From: Pseudomonas frederiksbergensis
GTDB lineage: Bacteria; Pseudomonadota; Gammaproteobacteria; Pseudomonadales; Pseudomonadaceae
DNA length: 64,000 nt
Assembly: GCF_001952935.1 (NCBI RefSeq)
Contig: NZ_CP018319.1
Location: 62,001-126,000, forward strand
Reading direction: 5' to 3'
The notes under the pieces are model-generated. The model had not been told where the DNA came from, did not search any database, and saw nothing but the letters and a program-made list of their open reading frames with translations. Position numbers and translations under genes: made by a program. Shown here one piece after another: positions 27,069 through 36,671 of this stretch (position 1 is the stretch's first letter; every line of letters starts with the position of its first letter).

Positions 27069-27160
27069 CCCTGTGGGAGCGAGCCTGCTCGCGATTGCGA
27101 TCTTTCAGTCACATCAACGCTGAATGTGCTGACGCCATCGCGAGCAGGCTCGCTCCCACA
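27069..27160. repeat. REPIN
   Basis: CCTGTGGGAGCGAGCCTGCT and the inverted partner AGCAGGCTCGCTCCCACA lie between convergent genes, reaching the stop of the HAD phosphatase gene. Confidence 0.9.
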
Positions 27161-27829
27161 TTAGATTGTGTGTAGGCGGATTTGGTCGTCTTGATCCACA
27201 TGGGCCTCGACCGAGTCGTAGCTGGCTAATGTGGCATGCGGAGTCTGGAGCGGATGATCGTGGGTTGCGGTCACCACGATCAGGCCCGCTCCCGCTGCCT
27301 CGGCGGCGAGAATGCCCACGGTGGCGTCTTCGAAAATCAGGCAATCGGCCGGTTCAACGCCCAAACGCCTGGCTGCCAGTCGATAGCCCGCGGGATCAGG
27401 CTTTCCGGCGCTCACGTCTTCGGCAGTGACCATCACCAAAGGCTCTGGAATGCCCGCCGCGGCCATCCGCCGCAGCGCCAATGCCTTCGGCGCCGAGGTG
27501 ACGATTGCCCATTGGTTGGCGGGCAGCGATTTCAGGAAATTCGCCGCGCCAGGCACCTCGATAATCCCCTCGACATCCTCGATTTCCGCCTCGGTGATGA
27601 ACGCCGCTTCAGCCTCGCCATCCACACCCGGCAACGCCAGGCGATTGATGGTGTCGATGGCGCGAACGCCATGGATAGTGGGCAGGAATGAGACGACATC
27701 GACGCCGTGACGCAAGGCCCAGGCCGCCCAGATCCGCTCGGCAGCGGCGATGGAGTTGAGGACGGTGCCGTCCATATCAAACAGAAAAGCGCGGTATGAG
27801 GTGTTGAGGACAGATTTTTGAGCAGACAA
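27161..27829 (-). CDS. HAD superfamily phosphatase (subfamily IA)
   Basis: A 222-residue HAD hydrolase with motif I FLFDMDGTVLNS (nucleophile Asp at about 18 and acid/base Asp at 20), motif II VTSAPKAL, and motifs III/IV SAGKPDPAGY and LIFEDATVGILAA. It resembles sugar-phosphate or glycerol-phosphate phosphatases (YfbT/GPP type). Cytosolic; substrate not assignable. It stands alone. Confidence 0.88.
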   Translation of the reverse strand: MSAQKSVLNTSYRAFLFDMDGTVLNSIAAAERIWAAWALRHGVDVVSFLPTIHGVRAIDTINRLALPGVDGEAEAAFITEAEIEDVEGIIEVPGAANFLKSLPANQWAIVTSAPKALALRRMAAAGIPEPLVMVTAEDVSAGKPDPAGYRLAARRLGVEPADCLIFEDATVGILAAEAAGAGLIVVTATHDHPLQTPHATLASYDSVEAHVDQDDQIRLHTI

Positions 27830-27941
27830 GGGGGAGGTACCTCTCGCAAGTGCCAGGCGGGTTCGCCGAACAATGTAGCATTTGCGAGGAGCTGCCGAAC
27901 GCTACCCGAGCCTTCGGCAACTCCAGCAGAGGACTTTCCAG

Positions 27942-28154
27942 CTAAGCGGTGCGCGGTGCTTCAACGGGTGGGGTGCCGTCGTGAAACATTGTTTTCAGTT
28001 GCGCACGCAGTTCCGGTGAGTCGGTGTGCTTGTGAACACTGACCGCATGCTGTGCAGCAGCCTCGAGCAGTTCGTTTTCAGAGTCTGCGCACAGAGCGAC
28101 CGAGCATTTGGCATCACTTGGAAACTCGCGGCAGTCGATGTATTTACGCGCCAT
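27942..28154 (-). CDS. DUF1059 family protein
   Basis: A 70-residue protein starting MARKYIDCREFPSDAKCSVA, the conserved DUF1059 segment with two cysteines, then AAQHAVSVHKHTDSPEL. Function unknown; a small cytosolic protein. GGAGGAGAAGATC precedes the ATG. The gap to 28320 has no gene. Confidence 0.85.
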   Translation of the reverse strand: MARKYIDCREFPSDAKCSVALCADSENELLEAAAQHAVSVHKHTDSPELRAQLKTMFHDGTPPVEAPRTA

Positions 28155-28319
28155 GATCTTCTCCTCCCTGCGACGAACGCAGGCCGCGGCCTGCGCGAAT
28201 GGTCACTCGACGCGCCACCCCAGACATCAAACACGATTGCAGGTCGCACCGAGTGTGCCGACTCTTGAAGTATAGGCCCGCCACAAGGCCCATCGTCACA
28301 GGTGGGAGTGGTTCAGGTT

Positions 28320-28727
28320 CTATAGGGTGTCTTTCGACTTCAAGGCAAATTCCACACAGTCCAGCAACTGCCCGAGCGCCCACGGTTTCTTGATGAACGA
28401 CACCGAATGCCTGACCCCGGAGCTTTCCGGGGTTTCAAAACCGGACATGATCATGATCGGTTTTTCGGGCCAACGGTCGCCAAACAGATTGGCCAGGTCG
28501 GCGCCGTTGAGCTTGCCTGGCATGGTGATGTCCGTGAGCAACAAGCTAACCTGTCGTGCATGCAATTCCAGATATTCCGATGCAGCGTCTGCACTGATAT
28601 GCGGTTCAACCACAAAGCCTTCTTCCTGAAGAATTTCGCAGAGAAATTCCAGGATCAGCGGGTCGTCCTCAACCACGAGAATCAACCCGCCAGCAAGGTG
28701 ATCACCTGCCATCGATTCTGGACACAT
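28320..28727 (-). CDS. Stand-alone response regulator (receiver domain only)
   Basis: A receiver-only protein of about 135 residues: the acidic pair in LVVEDDPLILE, the phospho-Asp in LLTDITMPGKLNG, and the conserved lysine in SFIKKPWALGQ. No output domain, so it acts by protein contact or phosphotransfer, as in CheY-like proteins paired with hybrid kinases. The start is uncertain; ATG at 28727 with GGGAG ten bases upstream is used, and the frame is open to 28817. Confidence 0.85.
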   Translation of the reverse strand: MCPESMAGDHLAGGLILVVEDDPLILEFLCEILQEEGFVVEPHISADAASEYLELHARQVSLLLTDITMPGKLNGADLANLFGDRWPEKPIMIMSGFETPESSGVRHSVSFIKKPWALGQLLDCVEFALKSKDTL

Positions 28728-28907
28728 GACTTTGCCACTCCCTGATCGTATCAATGATTTCGCGGGCTCAAATCCGCTACCTATCAGGTATGAGCAGCGG
28801 ACTTCGCGGAAATTCATTTTTGATACAACCGGGAGGCGAAATCAGGCGCATACAGCGCTGCAGGGCGCCTGCCAACCAGGTTCTGGTCTCGACCAGGGGT
28901 GTGCGGA

Positions 28908-29189
28908 TCAGTACGACGATGCGTCTTTTTTCATGCTGTCCTTGGACATCGCATCCTTTTTCATTCCGTCCTTGGACATGGCGTCTTTCTTCATCGCGTC
29001 CTTGCTCATGGAATCCTTCGACATGGCGTCCTTTTTCATCGTGTCTTTGTGCATCGCGTCTTTGGACATTGAGCCCTTGCTCATGCTGTCGTTGCTCATG
29101 CTGTTACTGGTTGCTGCATCAGCTGCAAACACGCTGGCGGCGCCAAACGCCAGGCACATGGACAGTACGGTGGTCGCTAACTTTTTCAT
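28908..29189 (-). CDS. Pentapeptide MXKDX repeat protein
   Basis: A 93-residue secreted protein with a signal peptide (MKKLATTVLSMCLAFGAASVFA) followed by about a dozen tandem copies of MxKDx (MSKDA, MHKDT, MKKDA, MSKDS). This is the MXKDX repeat family; proposed roles are metal or surface interactions, but none is proven. The methionine-rich, alternating acid/base mature part would be fully extended or disordered. AAGGAGTTTCATC precedes the ATG. It lies downstream of a molybdopterin oxidoreductase on the same strand. Confidence 0.88.
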   Translation of the reverse strand: MKKLATTVLSMCLAFGAASVFAADAATSNSMSNDSMSKGSMSKDAMHKDTMKKDAMSKDSMSKDAMKKDAMSKDGMKKDAMSKDSMKKDASSY

Positions 29190-29257
29190 GATGAAACTCC
29201 TTGAAGCACAGGTTGCGAAGCGCAGCGGGTGCTGCGCAGTGAAGTGGCCAGGCGCCA

Positions 29258-30039
<782 letters not shown>

Positions 30040-30043
<4 letters not shown>

Positions 30044-30660
30044 ACCACCTCCTTGCGACCGACAATCATGGCCCACAACGTTTTGGGAACCAGCGCGACC
30101 ATCACCAGATGAACCGCGACAAAGGCCACCAACAGCGCCATCGCGATGAAGTGCACGTGCCGCGCGCTTTCGTAGCCACCCAGCAGTTCACGCAACAGCG
30201 GAAACTGGACGGATTTCCACAACACCAGCCCGGAGATCACCAACAGCGTGATGTCGACCATCACGAACAGGTACGCCACCCGTTGCACCTGGTTGTAATG
30301 ACTCAGGTCGGCATGCCCCAATCGACCACGCAATGCCGCCCACAAGTCATGCAAAACCCCTTTGGGCGAAACCGGGAAAAAGCGCCGTTTCAGACGACCA
30401 CTGACGAGGTTGATGATCAGGTAGACAAGACCGTTGACGGCCAGAAGCCACATCGCCGCGAAATGCCATTGCAACGCGCCAGCGAGCCATCCACCCAAGG
30501 TGATTTCTTTGGGAAAACTGAAGTCGTACAGCGGGGAGGCGTTATAGATTCGCCAACCGCTGGTGACCATGACCAGCACCGCCAGGGCGTTCAGCCAATG
30601 GGTCAGCCGTAGCCAGCGGGGATGGCTGCTGACCGTGGGTGTAGCAGGTAACTGCGACAT
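30040..30660 (-). CDS. Cytochrome b561-type membrane subunit
   Basis: A 206-residue inner-membrane protein with four or five hydrophobic segments and histidines placed for heme b ligation (LRLTHWLNALAVL, LQWHFAAMWLL, ARHVHFIAMALL, FVAVHLVMVAL). It passes electrons from the quinol pool to the translationally coupled molybdopterin subunit. This arrangement parallels YedZ/MsrQ but with a cytochrome b561-type protein. Confidence 0.87.
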
Positions 30661-30764
30661 GATGGGCTCCCGGCGGTTGATCGTTGGAGCCGATTATGCG
30701 AGCCGACAGATCGCCAAATCCTCACGTAAAGTTAAATTAAACGTGATAACTGCCCACCTATAAC

Positions 30765-30797
30765 CTGTGGGAGTGAGCCTGCTCCCACAGTTTTTTT
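30765..30797 (+). terminator. REP-derived hairpin with T-run
   Basis: CTGTGGGAG-N8-CTCCCACAG is followed by seven T residues. It is a half-REP that has the form of an intrinsic terminator on the plus strand, upstream of the methyltransferase gene. Confidence 0.5.
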
Positions 30798-30862
30798 GCG
30801 TGGTCCGCCCTTGGCTCAATTGTGGTTAAAATGCCGCCCCCACAAATTGCTGGCCCTGCCCG

Positions 30863-31804
30863 ATGAACGCTGACGCCCTTTCCACCCTCCACGACCACTT
30901 GCTGACAGCCCTGGCCACCGCCCCCGCCGAAACCCGCCGGCTGTTCCACGGCCGGGGCCGGTGCTGGCCGGGGCTGGAGCAATTGACGGTCGACTGGTTG
31001 CAGGGCGTGGTGCTGGTGTCGCTGTTCAAGGAGCCCGAAGCGTCGCAGCTGCAAGCGTTGAAACACAAAATGATGGACCTCACGCAATCGCCTGCGTGGA
31101 CGCAATCCGGCGCGCATACCCTCTTGCTGCAACATCGCTACCTGCTGCAAAGCACCACCGAGTGGCTGTTGGGGGACGCGATCGACGAGATGACGATCAC
31201 CGAGGGCGGCCTGCATTATCGAGTGGACCTGGGCCGCAAGCAGAACACGGGGCTGTTCCTCGATATGCGTTACGGCCGCGACTGGGTGCGGGCCAATGCC
31301 CAGGGCAAGCGCGTGCTGAATCTGTTCGCCTACACCTGCGGATTCTCGGTAGCGGCCATCGAAGGGGGGGCGACGCACGTGGTCAATCTGGACATGTCCA
31401 GCCCGGCCCTGAGCCGTGGCCGCGACAATCACCGGCTCAACGGCCACGACCTGAGCAAGGTGACGTTCCTCGGTCATGACCTGTTCAAATCCTGGGGCAA
31501 GGTGATCGGCAAGGGCCCTTACGACCTGGTGATCATCGACCCGCCGTCGTTTCAGAAAGGCAGTTTCCTGCTGACCAAGGACTACCAGCGCGTGCTGCGC
31601 CGACTGCCGGAACTGCTCAGCCCGCAGGGTACGGTACTGGCGTGCATGAACGATCCGGCGTTTGGTGCGGACTTCCTCATCGACGGCGTCACCCGCGAAG
31701 CACCGAGCCTGCGGTTCGAGCAAAGGCTGGACAACCCGCCGGAATTTCCCGATGCCGATGTTGAATGCGGGTTGAAGGCGTTGGTGTTCAGGCTGGAGTA
31801 TTGA
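30863..31804 (+). CDS. SAM-dependent methyltransferase, RlmK/RlmI-like
   Basis: A 313-residue protein. An N-terminal region of about 110 residues precedes a Rossmann methyltransferase domain with DLGRKQNTGLFLDMR, motif I RVLNLFAYTCGFSVAAI, the acidic VVNLDMSSPAL, and the catalytic-type IIDPPSFQKGSF. This is the rRNA cytosine/guanine methyltransferase family (RlmK-like); rRNA is the probable substrate. Its 3' end overlaps the convergent LuxR gene by 17 bases. Confidence 0.85.
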   Translation: MNADALSTLHDHLLTALATAPAETRRLFHGRGRCWPGLEQLTVDWLQGVVLVSLFKEPEASQLQALKHKMMDLTQSPAWTQSGAHTLLLQHRYLLQSTTEWLLGDAIDEMTITEGGLHYRVDLGRKQNTGLFLDMRYGRDWVRANAQGKRVLNLFAYTCGFSVAAIEGGATHVVNLDMSSPALSRGRDNHRLNGHDLSKVTFLGHDLFKSWGKVIGKGPYDLVIIDPPSFQKGSFLLTKDYQRVLRRLPELLSPQGTVLACMNDPAFGADFLIDGVTREAPSLRFEQRLDNPPEFPDADVECGLKALVFRLEY

Positions 31805-32564
31805 GCACCAGGGCAAACAACTCACCATGCCCATTCACATTGAGCTTGTGATAGAGATTGCGCCGGTGCACCTTCACCGTTTCCGGGGAAATGCCCATCT
31901 GCTGGGCGATCGCCTTGCTTGAGAAGCCCTGGAGAATCAGGCGCGCCGTTTCGATTTCCCGCACCGACAGACGCGCGTCGAAACGATCCAGCAGGGTCGC
32001 CAGATCCCCGGCCACCGCCTCGGTGGCCGGTCCTTCCGGGGGCATCAGTTGCAGGTGACGGCGCATCGCCGCCAGCACCCAATCGCGCACGCAAAGCAGG
32101 CGGCCCTGCTCTTCAAGCGTGAATCGGGTCGAGCGTCCCAACGACAAACCGAGTACGGCGCCCTCGACGTTGACCATGAACTGCAACTCGTCGCCGCCCA
32201 CCACACTGCGGAAGTAGCTCAGGTAGTACTCGCTCTGCTGAAACTGGTCGGGAGCCACCGAATCGAGGCTGTGCAAGCCGTCGGCGATGCCGGCACAAGC
32301 GGCCTGATAAAACGGATCGAGCAAGTACATGCCGGCGCTGTAGTCCGTCAGGTCTTCATGCTCGGCAGCACCGCCCTTCGAGTCGAAATCGATCAGCAGA
32401 CGCGGCACCCGCCCGGCCCGCATTACCGCGACCAACGCGTTGTCCATCGGCACCAGCAGCCGCAGCGTATCGACCAGCGCACGCCAGAACCCGTCCTGCC
32501 CCACGGCACCAAAGACCCGCGCCAGCCCCTGGTGCACCGGTAACTCTTTCAACAACGCGTCCAC
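31788..32564 (-). CDS. LuxR family transcriptional regulator
   Basis: A 258-residue regulator. The C-terminal 60 residues form the LuxR/GerE helix-turn-helix (ARLILQGFSSKAIAQQMGIS then PETVKVHRRNLYHKLNVNG). The N-terminal part has no recognisable autoinducer or receiver domain. It is divergent from a polyamine-type substrate-binding protein gene and probably regulates it together with the following peptidase gene. Confidence 0.85.
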   Translation of the reverse strand: MDALLKELPVHQGLARVFGAVGQDGFWRALVDTLRLLVPMDNALVAVMRAGRVPRLLIDFDSKGGAAEHEDLTDYSAGMYLLDPFYQAACAGIADGLHSLDSVAPDQFQQSEYYLSYFRSVVGGDELQFMVNVEGAVLGLSLGRSTRFTLEEQGRLLCVRDWVLAAMRRHLQLMPPEGPATEAVAGDLATLLDRFDARLSVREIETARLILQGFSSKAIAQQMGISPETVKVHRRNLYHKLNVNGHGELFALVLNTPA

Positions 32565-32675
32565 GCCCTACCCCTTTCGAGTAACCCATGATGGGAATGG
32601 GTGAGTCCACTCCCGGTCGATACGCTGCAAGCACCTGATCATCACCGGCCTGCAGCAGGCCAGGAGTGCCGCATC

Positions 32676-33779
32676 ATGAGTCGTCACCGCTCGTATATCA
32701 ATCTTGGACTGGGCACCTGTCTGTCGGTCTCGCTATCGGCGGTTGCCGCCGACGGCCCGACGGTTCACGTCTACAACTGGTATGACTACATTGGCCCCAC
32801 GACCCTGCAGGATTTCAAGCGTGACACCGGGATTGTTCCGGTCTACGACACCTTCGACAGTGCCGAAGTGCTGGAGGGCAAATTGCTCACCAGCCGCAGC
32901 GGATACGACGTGGTGGTGGCCAGCAACTTCAGTTTGCCGACCCTGATCAAGGCCGGCGCCCTGGCACCTCTGCCCCACGCGCAGATGCCCGATTTCAAAA
33001 ACATGGACGCTGACTTGTTGGCGAAACTGGCCAAGAACGATCCGGGCAACCAGTACGCCGTGCCGTATCTGTGGGGCACCAACGGCATCGGCTACAACAT
33101 CGACAAGGTCCGCGCCGCGCTGGGCGACAAGGCGCCGGTGGATTCCTGGGACCTGGTGTTCAACGAAGCGAATCTGGCCAAGCTCGGCGAGTGTGGCGTG
33201 GCCATGCTCGACTCGCCGGCCGAGATGCTGCCGGTCGCCCTGCACTACCTCGGCCTGCCACCCAACAGCACCAACCCCGAAGACTACAAAAAGGCCGAGG
33301 CACTGCTGCTCAAGCTGCGTCCGCACATTGCTTACTTCAACTCGTCCAAGTTCATCAGCGACCTGGCCAACGGCAACATCTGCGTGGCGGTGGGTTGGTC
33401 CGGCGCGATGCTGGAAGCCAAGACCACTGCCGAACAGGCGAAGAATGGCGTGAAGATCGCCTACAGCCTGCCGAAGGAAGGTGCGCCGGTGTGGTTCGAC
33501 ACGCTGGTGTTGCTCAAGGACGCGCCGCACCCGGAACAGGGTTTGGCTTTCATCGACTACCTGATGCGCCCTGAAGTCATCGCGCCGGTCAGTGATCACC
33601 TCTCCTACCCCAATGGCAACCGCAGCGCGACGCCACTGGTGGCCGAAGCGACCCGCAACAATCCGGCCGTGTATCCGTCTGCCGAAGCCATGGCCACGTT
33701 ATTCACCCTTCAGCCTCTGCCGCCCGCCACCGAGCGCGTGCGCACAAGGATCTGGAGCAAAGTCAAAAACGGTCAGTGA
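32676..33779 (+). CDS. Polyamine-type ABC transporter substrate-binding protein (PotF/SpuD-like)
   Basis: A 367-residue periplasmic binding protein. The signal peptide ends near SAVAADG, and the mature start VHVYNWYDYIGPTTLQDF is typical of PotF/SpuD proteins. Further family sequence includes YDVVVASNFSLPTL and YLWGTNGIGYN. The ligand is probably a polyamine or related amine. No permease or ATPase genes are adjacent, so it is an orphan binding protein that may use a transporter encoded elsewhere. The ATG at 32676 has AGGAG nine bases upstream. Confidence 0.88.
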   Translation: MSRHRSYINLGLGTCLSVSLSAVAADGPTVHVYNWYDYIGPTTLQDFKRDTGIVPVYDTFDSAEVLEGKLLTSRSGYDVVVASNFSLPTLIKAGALAPLPHAQMPDFKNMDADLLAKLAKNDPGNQYAVPYLWGTNGIGYNIDKVRAALGDKAPVDSWDLVFNEANLAKLGECGVAMLDSPAEMLPVALHYLGLPPNSTNPEDYKKAEALLLKLRPHIAYFNSSKFISDLANGNICVAVGWSGAMLEAKTTAEQAKNGVKIAYSLPKEGAPVWFDTLVLLKDAPHPEQGLAFIDYLMRPEVIAPVSDHLSYPNGNRSATPLVAEATRNNPAVYPSAEAMATLFTLQPLPPATERVRTRIWSKVKNGQ

Positions 33780-33790
33780 ACCCAACGCTG

Positions 33791-33909
33791 TCCTGTGGCG
33801 AGGGAGCTTGCTCCCGCTTGAGTGCGCAGCACTCACAAAATCGGCGTTCTTTACGAAGATCCTGGGCCTGCTACGCAGCCCAACGGGAGCAAGCTCCCTC
33901 GCCACAGGA
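33791..33909. repeat. REPIN, GTGGCGAGGGAGC class
   Basis: TCCTGTGGCGAGGGAGCTTG and the inverted AAGCTCCCTCGCCACAGGA enclose about 70 bp that contain further short palindromes. It lies between the binding protein and the P1 peptidase genes. Confidence 0.9.
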
Positions 33910-33978
33910 CCGCGCTGACTGCAATTGATCGACATAGGTCAGTCGCTTTATTCAATAAAACGAAGATGAGAAAAAACG

Positions 33979-35100
33979 ATGAAACCACGTGCCCGCGACC
34001 TGAACATCCAGTTCGGCCAACTGCAACCCGGCCCACTCAACGCCATCACCGATGTGCCCGGCGTCCGGGTCGGCCACAGCAATGTGCGAGGACGCACCGC
34101 GAACGGCCGCGACATCCTGACCGGCGTCACCGTGATCGAACCGCGTGCCGGTTCCACCAGCCTGCAACCGTGCTTTGCCGGCGTCCATGTGCTTAATGGC
34201 AACGGTGATGCGACCGGTATTGAATGGATTCGCGAAGCAGGCCTCTTGACCAGCCCGATCGCCTTCACCAACACCCACAGCCTCGGTGTGGTGCGCGATG
34301 CGCTGGTTGTGCTGGACCGTGAACAGCAACCGGATGACGGGCGTCTCTACTGGAACATGCCAGTGGTGCTGGAGACCTTCGACGGCCTGCTCAACGACAT
34401 CAACGGTTTCCACGTGAAGCCTGAACATGTGGCCGAAGCCCTTCGCACGGCGGTGGGTGGTCCGGTGATCGAAGGTGCCGTCGGCGGTGGCAGCGGCATG
34501 ATCTGCCATGAATTCAAGGGCGGGATCGGCACCGCTTCGCGGCGTCTGAACAGTGCTCAGGGCGGCTGGACCGTCGGCGCCATCGTCCAGGCCAACCATG
34601 GCATCCGCAACGAACTGCGCGTCGATGGCTACCCGGTCGGGCGTTACATGGAAAAGGCCGACTCGCCGTTCCTCAAGGCGTCCTTGCCGCATCCGGGCAT
34701 GGGCTCGATTGTCGTCTGCCTGGCCACCGACGCGCCGTTGCTGCCGCACCAGTGCACGCGCCTCGCGCAACGCGCCAGCCTCGGCCTGGCCCGCACGGGC
34801 GGTGGTAATGAAGACCACAGCGGCGACATCTTCATCGCCTTCGCCACCGGCAACCAGCACGTGCCGCCGGCCGCTTACGAGAACAAGCGTGCGCCGACCA
34901 CCGACAACCTGAGCATGGTCAACAACGACCACATCAGCGAGTTGTTCCTGGCTGCCACCGAAGCCGTGGAGGAAGCGATCATCAATGCCTTGCTGGCCTC
35001 GGACACCGCCGAAGGCAACGGCCATGCGGTACCGGGTCTGGATGCCGGGACGCTGCTCAACGCCTTGCGTCGGGCGGGCTGGCCGGGTGAGCAGGCCTGA
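33979..35100 (+). CDS. P1 family (DmpA/BapA) aminopeptidase
   Basis: A 373-residue member of the DmpA Ntn-hydrolase family. Seen are ITDVPGVRVGHS at the N-terminus, the oxyanion region EGAVGGGSGMICHEFKGGIG, and the auto-cleavage site region GNEDHSGDIFIAFATGN, whose serine should become the N-terminal nucleophile. Members cleave D-/L-amino acid or beta-amino acid amides and short peptides. It may share a transcription unit with the binding protein upstream. The 3' end overlaps the convergent oxidoreductase gene by 44 bases. Confidence 0.88.
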   Translation: MKPRARDLNIQFGQLQPGPLNAITDVPGVRVGHSNVRGRTANGRDILTGVTVIEPRAGSTSLQPCFAGVHVLNGNGDATGIEWIREAGLLTSPIAFTNTHSLGVVRDALVVLDREQQPDDGRLYWNMPVVLETFDGLLNDINGFHVKPEHVAEALRTAVGGPVIEGAVGGGSGMICHEFKGGIGTASRRLNSAQGGWTVGAIVQANHGIRNELRVDGYPVGRYMEKADSPFLKASLPHPGMGSIVVCLATDAPLLPHQCTRLAQRASLGLARTGGGNEDHSGDIFIAFATGNQHVPPAAYENKRAPTTDNLSMVNNDHISELFLAATEAVEEAIINALLASDTAEGNGHAVPGLDAGTLLNALRRAGWPGEQA

Positions 35101-35707
35101 CAGGATTAAGGCATCTGGAGGCTGCAAAGAGCTCGCGACCGAGGTTTTTCGCGGCGTCCAGGTGCACCGTCGGGTCCTGGATTTCCGATTCGAGCAGCAG
35201 CTCGGACGTCACCACCTGAGCACCGCAATAATCAAAAATCCCATGGTCGATCTGCGTCTTCATGGCCTCGGCATACCCGTGCCGGGCGTAGGTGGCCGCG
35301 TCGGCACCGCCGACACCGATCAGGTGAACCCGCAGGTGGCCAAGCTTCTTCTCCAGCTTGGCATCGGCAGTGAAATCGAACGCCCAACCGTTGGCGAACA
35401 CCCGATCAATCCAGCCCTTGAGCAGCGCCGGCATCGACCACCAGTAGACCGGATAAACCAGCACCACCGCATCGGCGCGGTCTATCCGCGCTTGCTCGGC
35501 AATCACATCAGCAGGGGGCGGCGCTTCCCGGTGATGCACCGCCAGATCAGCGCCGCTGAACCTTGGATCGAACTCTTCAGCCGAGAGGTCGGCGATTTCA
35601 AAGGTATGGCCCGGATCGTCCTGGGCGATGCCTTGAGCGACTTGCGCAACCAGGCTATGGGTAAGCGAACGAGGATCGTGATGAGCCACAACGATAAGCG
35701 CGTGCAT
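35057..35707 (-). CDS. NAD(P)H oxidoreductase, flavodoxin-like (KefF/MdaB/NQO family)
   Basis: A 216-residue flavodoxin-fold quinone reductase. It begins MHALIVVAHHDPRSLTHSL (the FMN/FAD-phosphate loop), with VLVYPVYWWSMPALLKGWIDRVF and a GVGGADAATYARHGY segment matching the NQO1-like family. It performs two-electron quinone or nitro reduction in the cytosol. AGGAG lies eight bases before the ATG at 35707. It is divergent from a TetR regulator, with repeated motifs in the intergenic region. Confidence 0.88.
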   Translation of the reverse strand: MHALIVVAHHDPRSLTHSLVAQVAQGIAQDDPGHTFEIADLSAEEFDPRFSGADLAVHHREAPPPADVIAEQARIDRADAVVLVYPVYWWSMPALLKGWIDRVFANGWAFDFTADAKLEKKLGHLRVHLIGVGGADAATYARHGYAEAMKTQIDHGIFDYCGAQVVTSELLLESEIQDPTVHLDAAKNLGRELFAASRCLNPVRPAHPASPPDARR

Positions 35708-35752
35708 GCTGGAAACTCCTGATTGAGAGCACATGGCGGACCTTATATACTC

Positions 35753-35787
35753 TTGGTAAGTTACGATCAGCAAGTTACTTTTGGTAC
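35753..35787. promoter_or_regulatory. Direct repeats in the oxidoreductase-tetR intergenic region
   Basis: AAGTTAC occurs at 35758-35764 and 35772-35778 (14-bp spacing), and TTGGTA occurs at 35753-35758 and 35781-35786. These are probable TetR-type operator half-sites controlling both divergent genes. Confidence 0.4.
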
Positions 35788-35793
35788 ATAGGC

Positions 35794-36450
35794 ATGTCAA
35801 CCACCGAAACAGACGCGCAAGATTCCACGCCACAACCACGACGACGAATGTCCCGGGAGGATCGCCAACGCCAGTTGCTGGACGTCGCCTGGCAACTCGT
35901 TCGCGAAGAAGGCACAGACGCGCTGACATTGGGGCGACTTGCCGAGCAAGCCGGGATCACCAAACCGGTGGTGTACGATCACTTCACCACGCGCTCCGGG
36001 CTGTTGGCGGCGCTCTACCAAGACTTCGATGCCCGGCAGACAGCGCTGATGGATGCTGCACTTCAAAGTAGCGAACCGACTCTACCGGGCACCGCCAGGG
36101 TGATCGCTTCGTCATACGTCGACTGCGTGCTGCTTCAGGGCAACGAGATCCCCGGCGTCATCGCGGCACTGGCCAGCTCCCCGGAACTGGAAAAGATCAA
36201 GCGCGAGTACGAGGCGATTTTCCTGAATAAGTGCCGGACTGCCCTCGCCCCTTTCGCTGGCGCGGGTGAGATCAAGGCAGCGGGATTGCGGGCGATGCTC
36301 GGTGCAGCGGAAGCCTTGTCCCATGCCGCGGCAAATGGAGAGATCACTGCCGTGCAGGCGCAGGACGAACTGTACGAAACCATCACCGCCATGGTCGCAA
36401 GAAGTGCCCGTGGCGACCCCGGAAACATTGCGGAAACTGACGCCGAATAG
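35794..36450 (+). CDS. TetR family transcriptional regulator
   Basis: A 218-residue regulator. The helix-turn-helix lies at about 40-65 (ALTLGRLAEQAGITKPVVYDHF) after a disordered acidic/basic leader. The C-terminal ligand domain includes an LLQGNEIPGVIAALASSPELEKIK segment. It probably represses the divergent NAD(P)H oxidoreductase and responds to a quinone or aromatic compound, as is common for such pairs. Confidence 0.9.
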   Translation: MSTTETDAQDSTPQPRRRMSREDRQRQLLDVAWQLVREEGTDALTLGRLAEQAGITKPVVYDHFTTRSGLLAALYQDFDARQTALMDAALQSSEPTLPGTARVIASSYVDCVLLQGNEIPGVIAALASSPELEKIKREYEAIFLNKCRTALAPFAGAGEIKAAGLRAMLGAAEALSHAAANGEITAVQAQDELYETITAMVARSARGDPGNIAETDAE

Positions 36451-36470
36451 AGGGATTCGACTAGCGGTAC

Positions 36471-36499
36471 TTGAGCGCCAACCGCCAACTTTCTACGAT
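36471..36499 (+). promoter_or_regulatory. Sigma70-like promoter of the candidate small RNA
   Basis: TTGAGC (36471-36476) and TACGAT (36494-36499) are separated by 17 bp, placing a transcription start near 36506 in a gene-free region. Confidence 0.4.
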
Positions 36500-36505
36500 A
36501 AATCT

Positions 36506-36646
36506 ACGCAGCCGCTTGTTGACTCAAGCCGTTGCGTAAGTGGTGAGTGAAATGAACCCCTACCAAGCTCGCCACTTGTTTCATGCGCATCTTGAGCCTC
36601 GAGGGCTCTACTTCCTCCCCATCAAAGAGCTTTGAGGCTCTTTTTT
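36506..36646 (+). ncRNA. Candidate small RNA
   Basis: A gene-free stretch of about 140 bases has a plausible promoter, then a stem AAGTGGTGAG...CTCGCCACTT, a second hairpin GAGCC-N4-GGCTC, and the terminator AGAGC-N6-GCTCT with a T-run ending near 36646. No reading frame of note occurs. It could alternatively be a long 3' region of the tetR gene. No known small RNA was recognised. Confidence 0.4.
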
Positions 36647-36671
36647 ATCTGCACGATTTCCAGACAAGAAA

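Noticed and set aside
30765..30797. Riboswitch-like leader before the methyltransferase gene
   Set aside because: The hairpin is a half-REP with a T-run and has no competing antiterminator fold visible.
33952..35127. 391-codon frame antisense to the P1 peptidase
   Set aside because: No motifs; the plus-strand gene shows the full DmpA-family signature.
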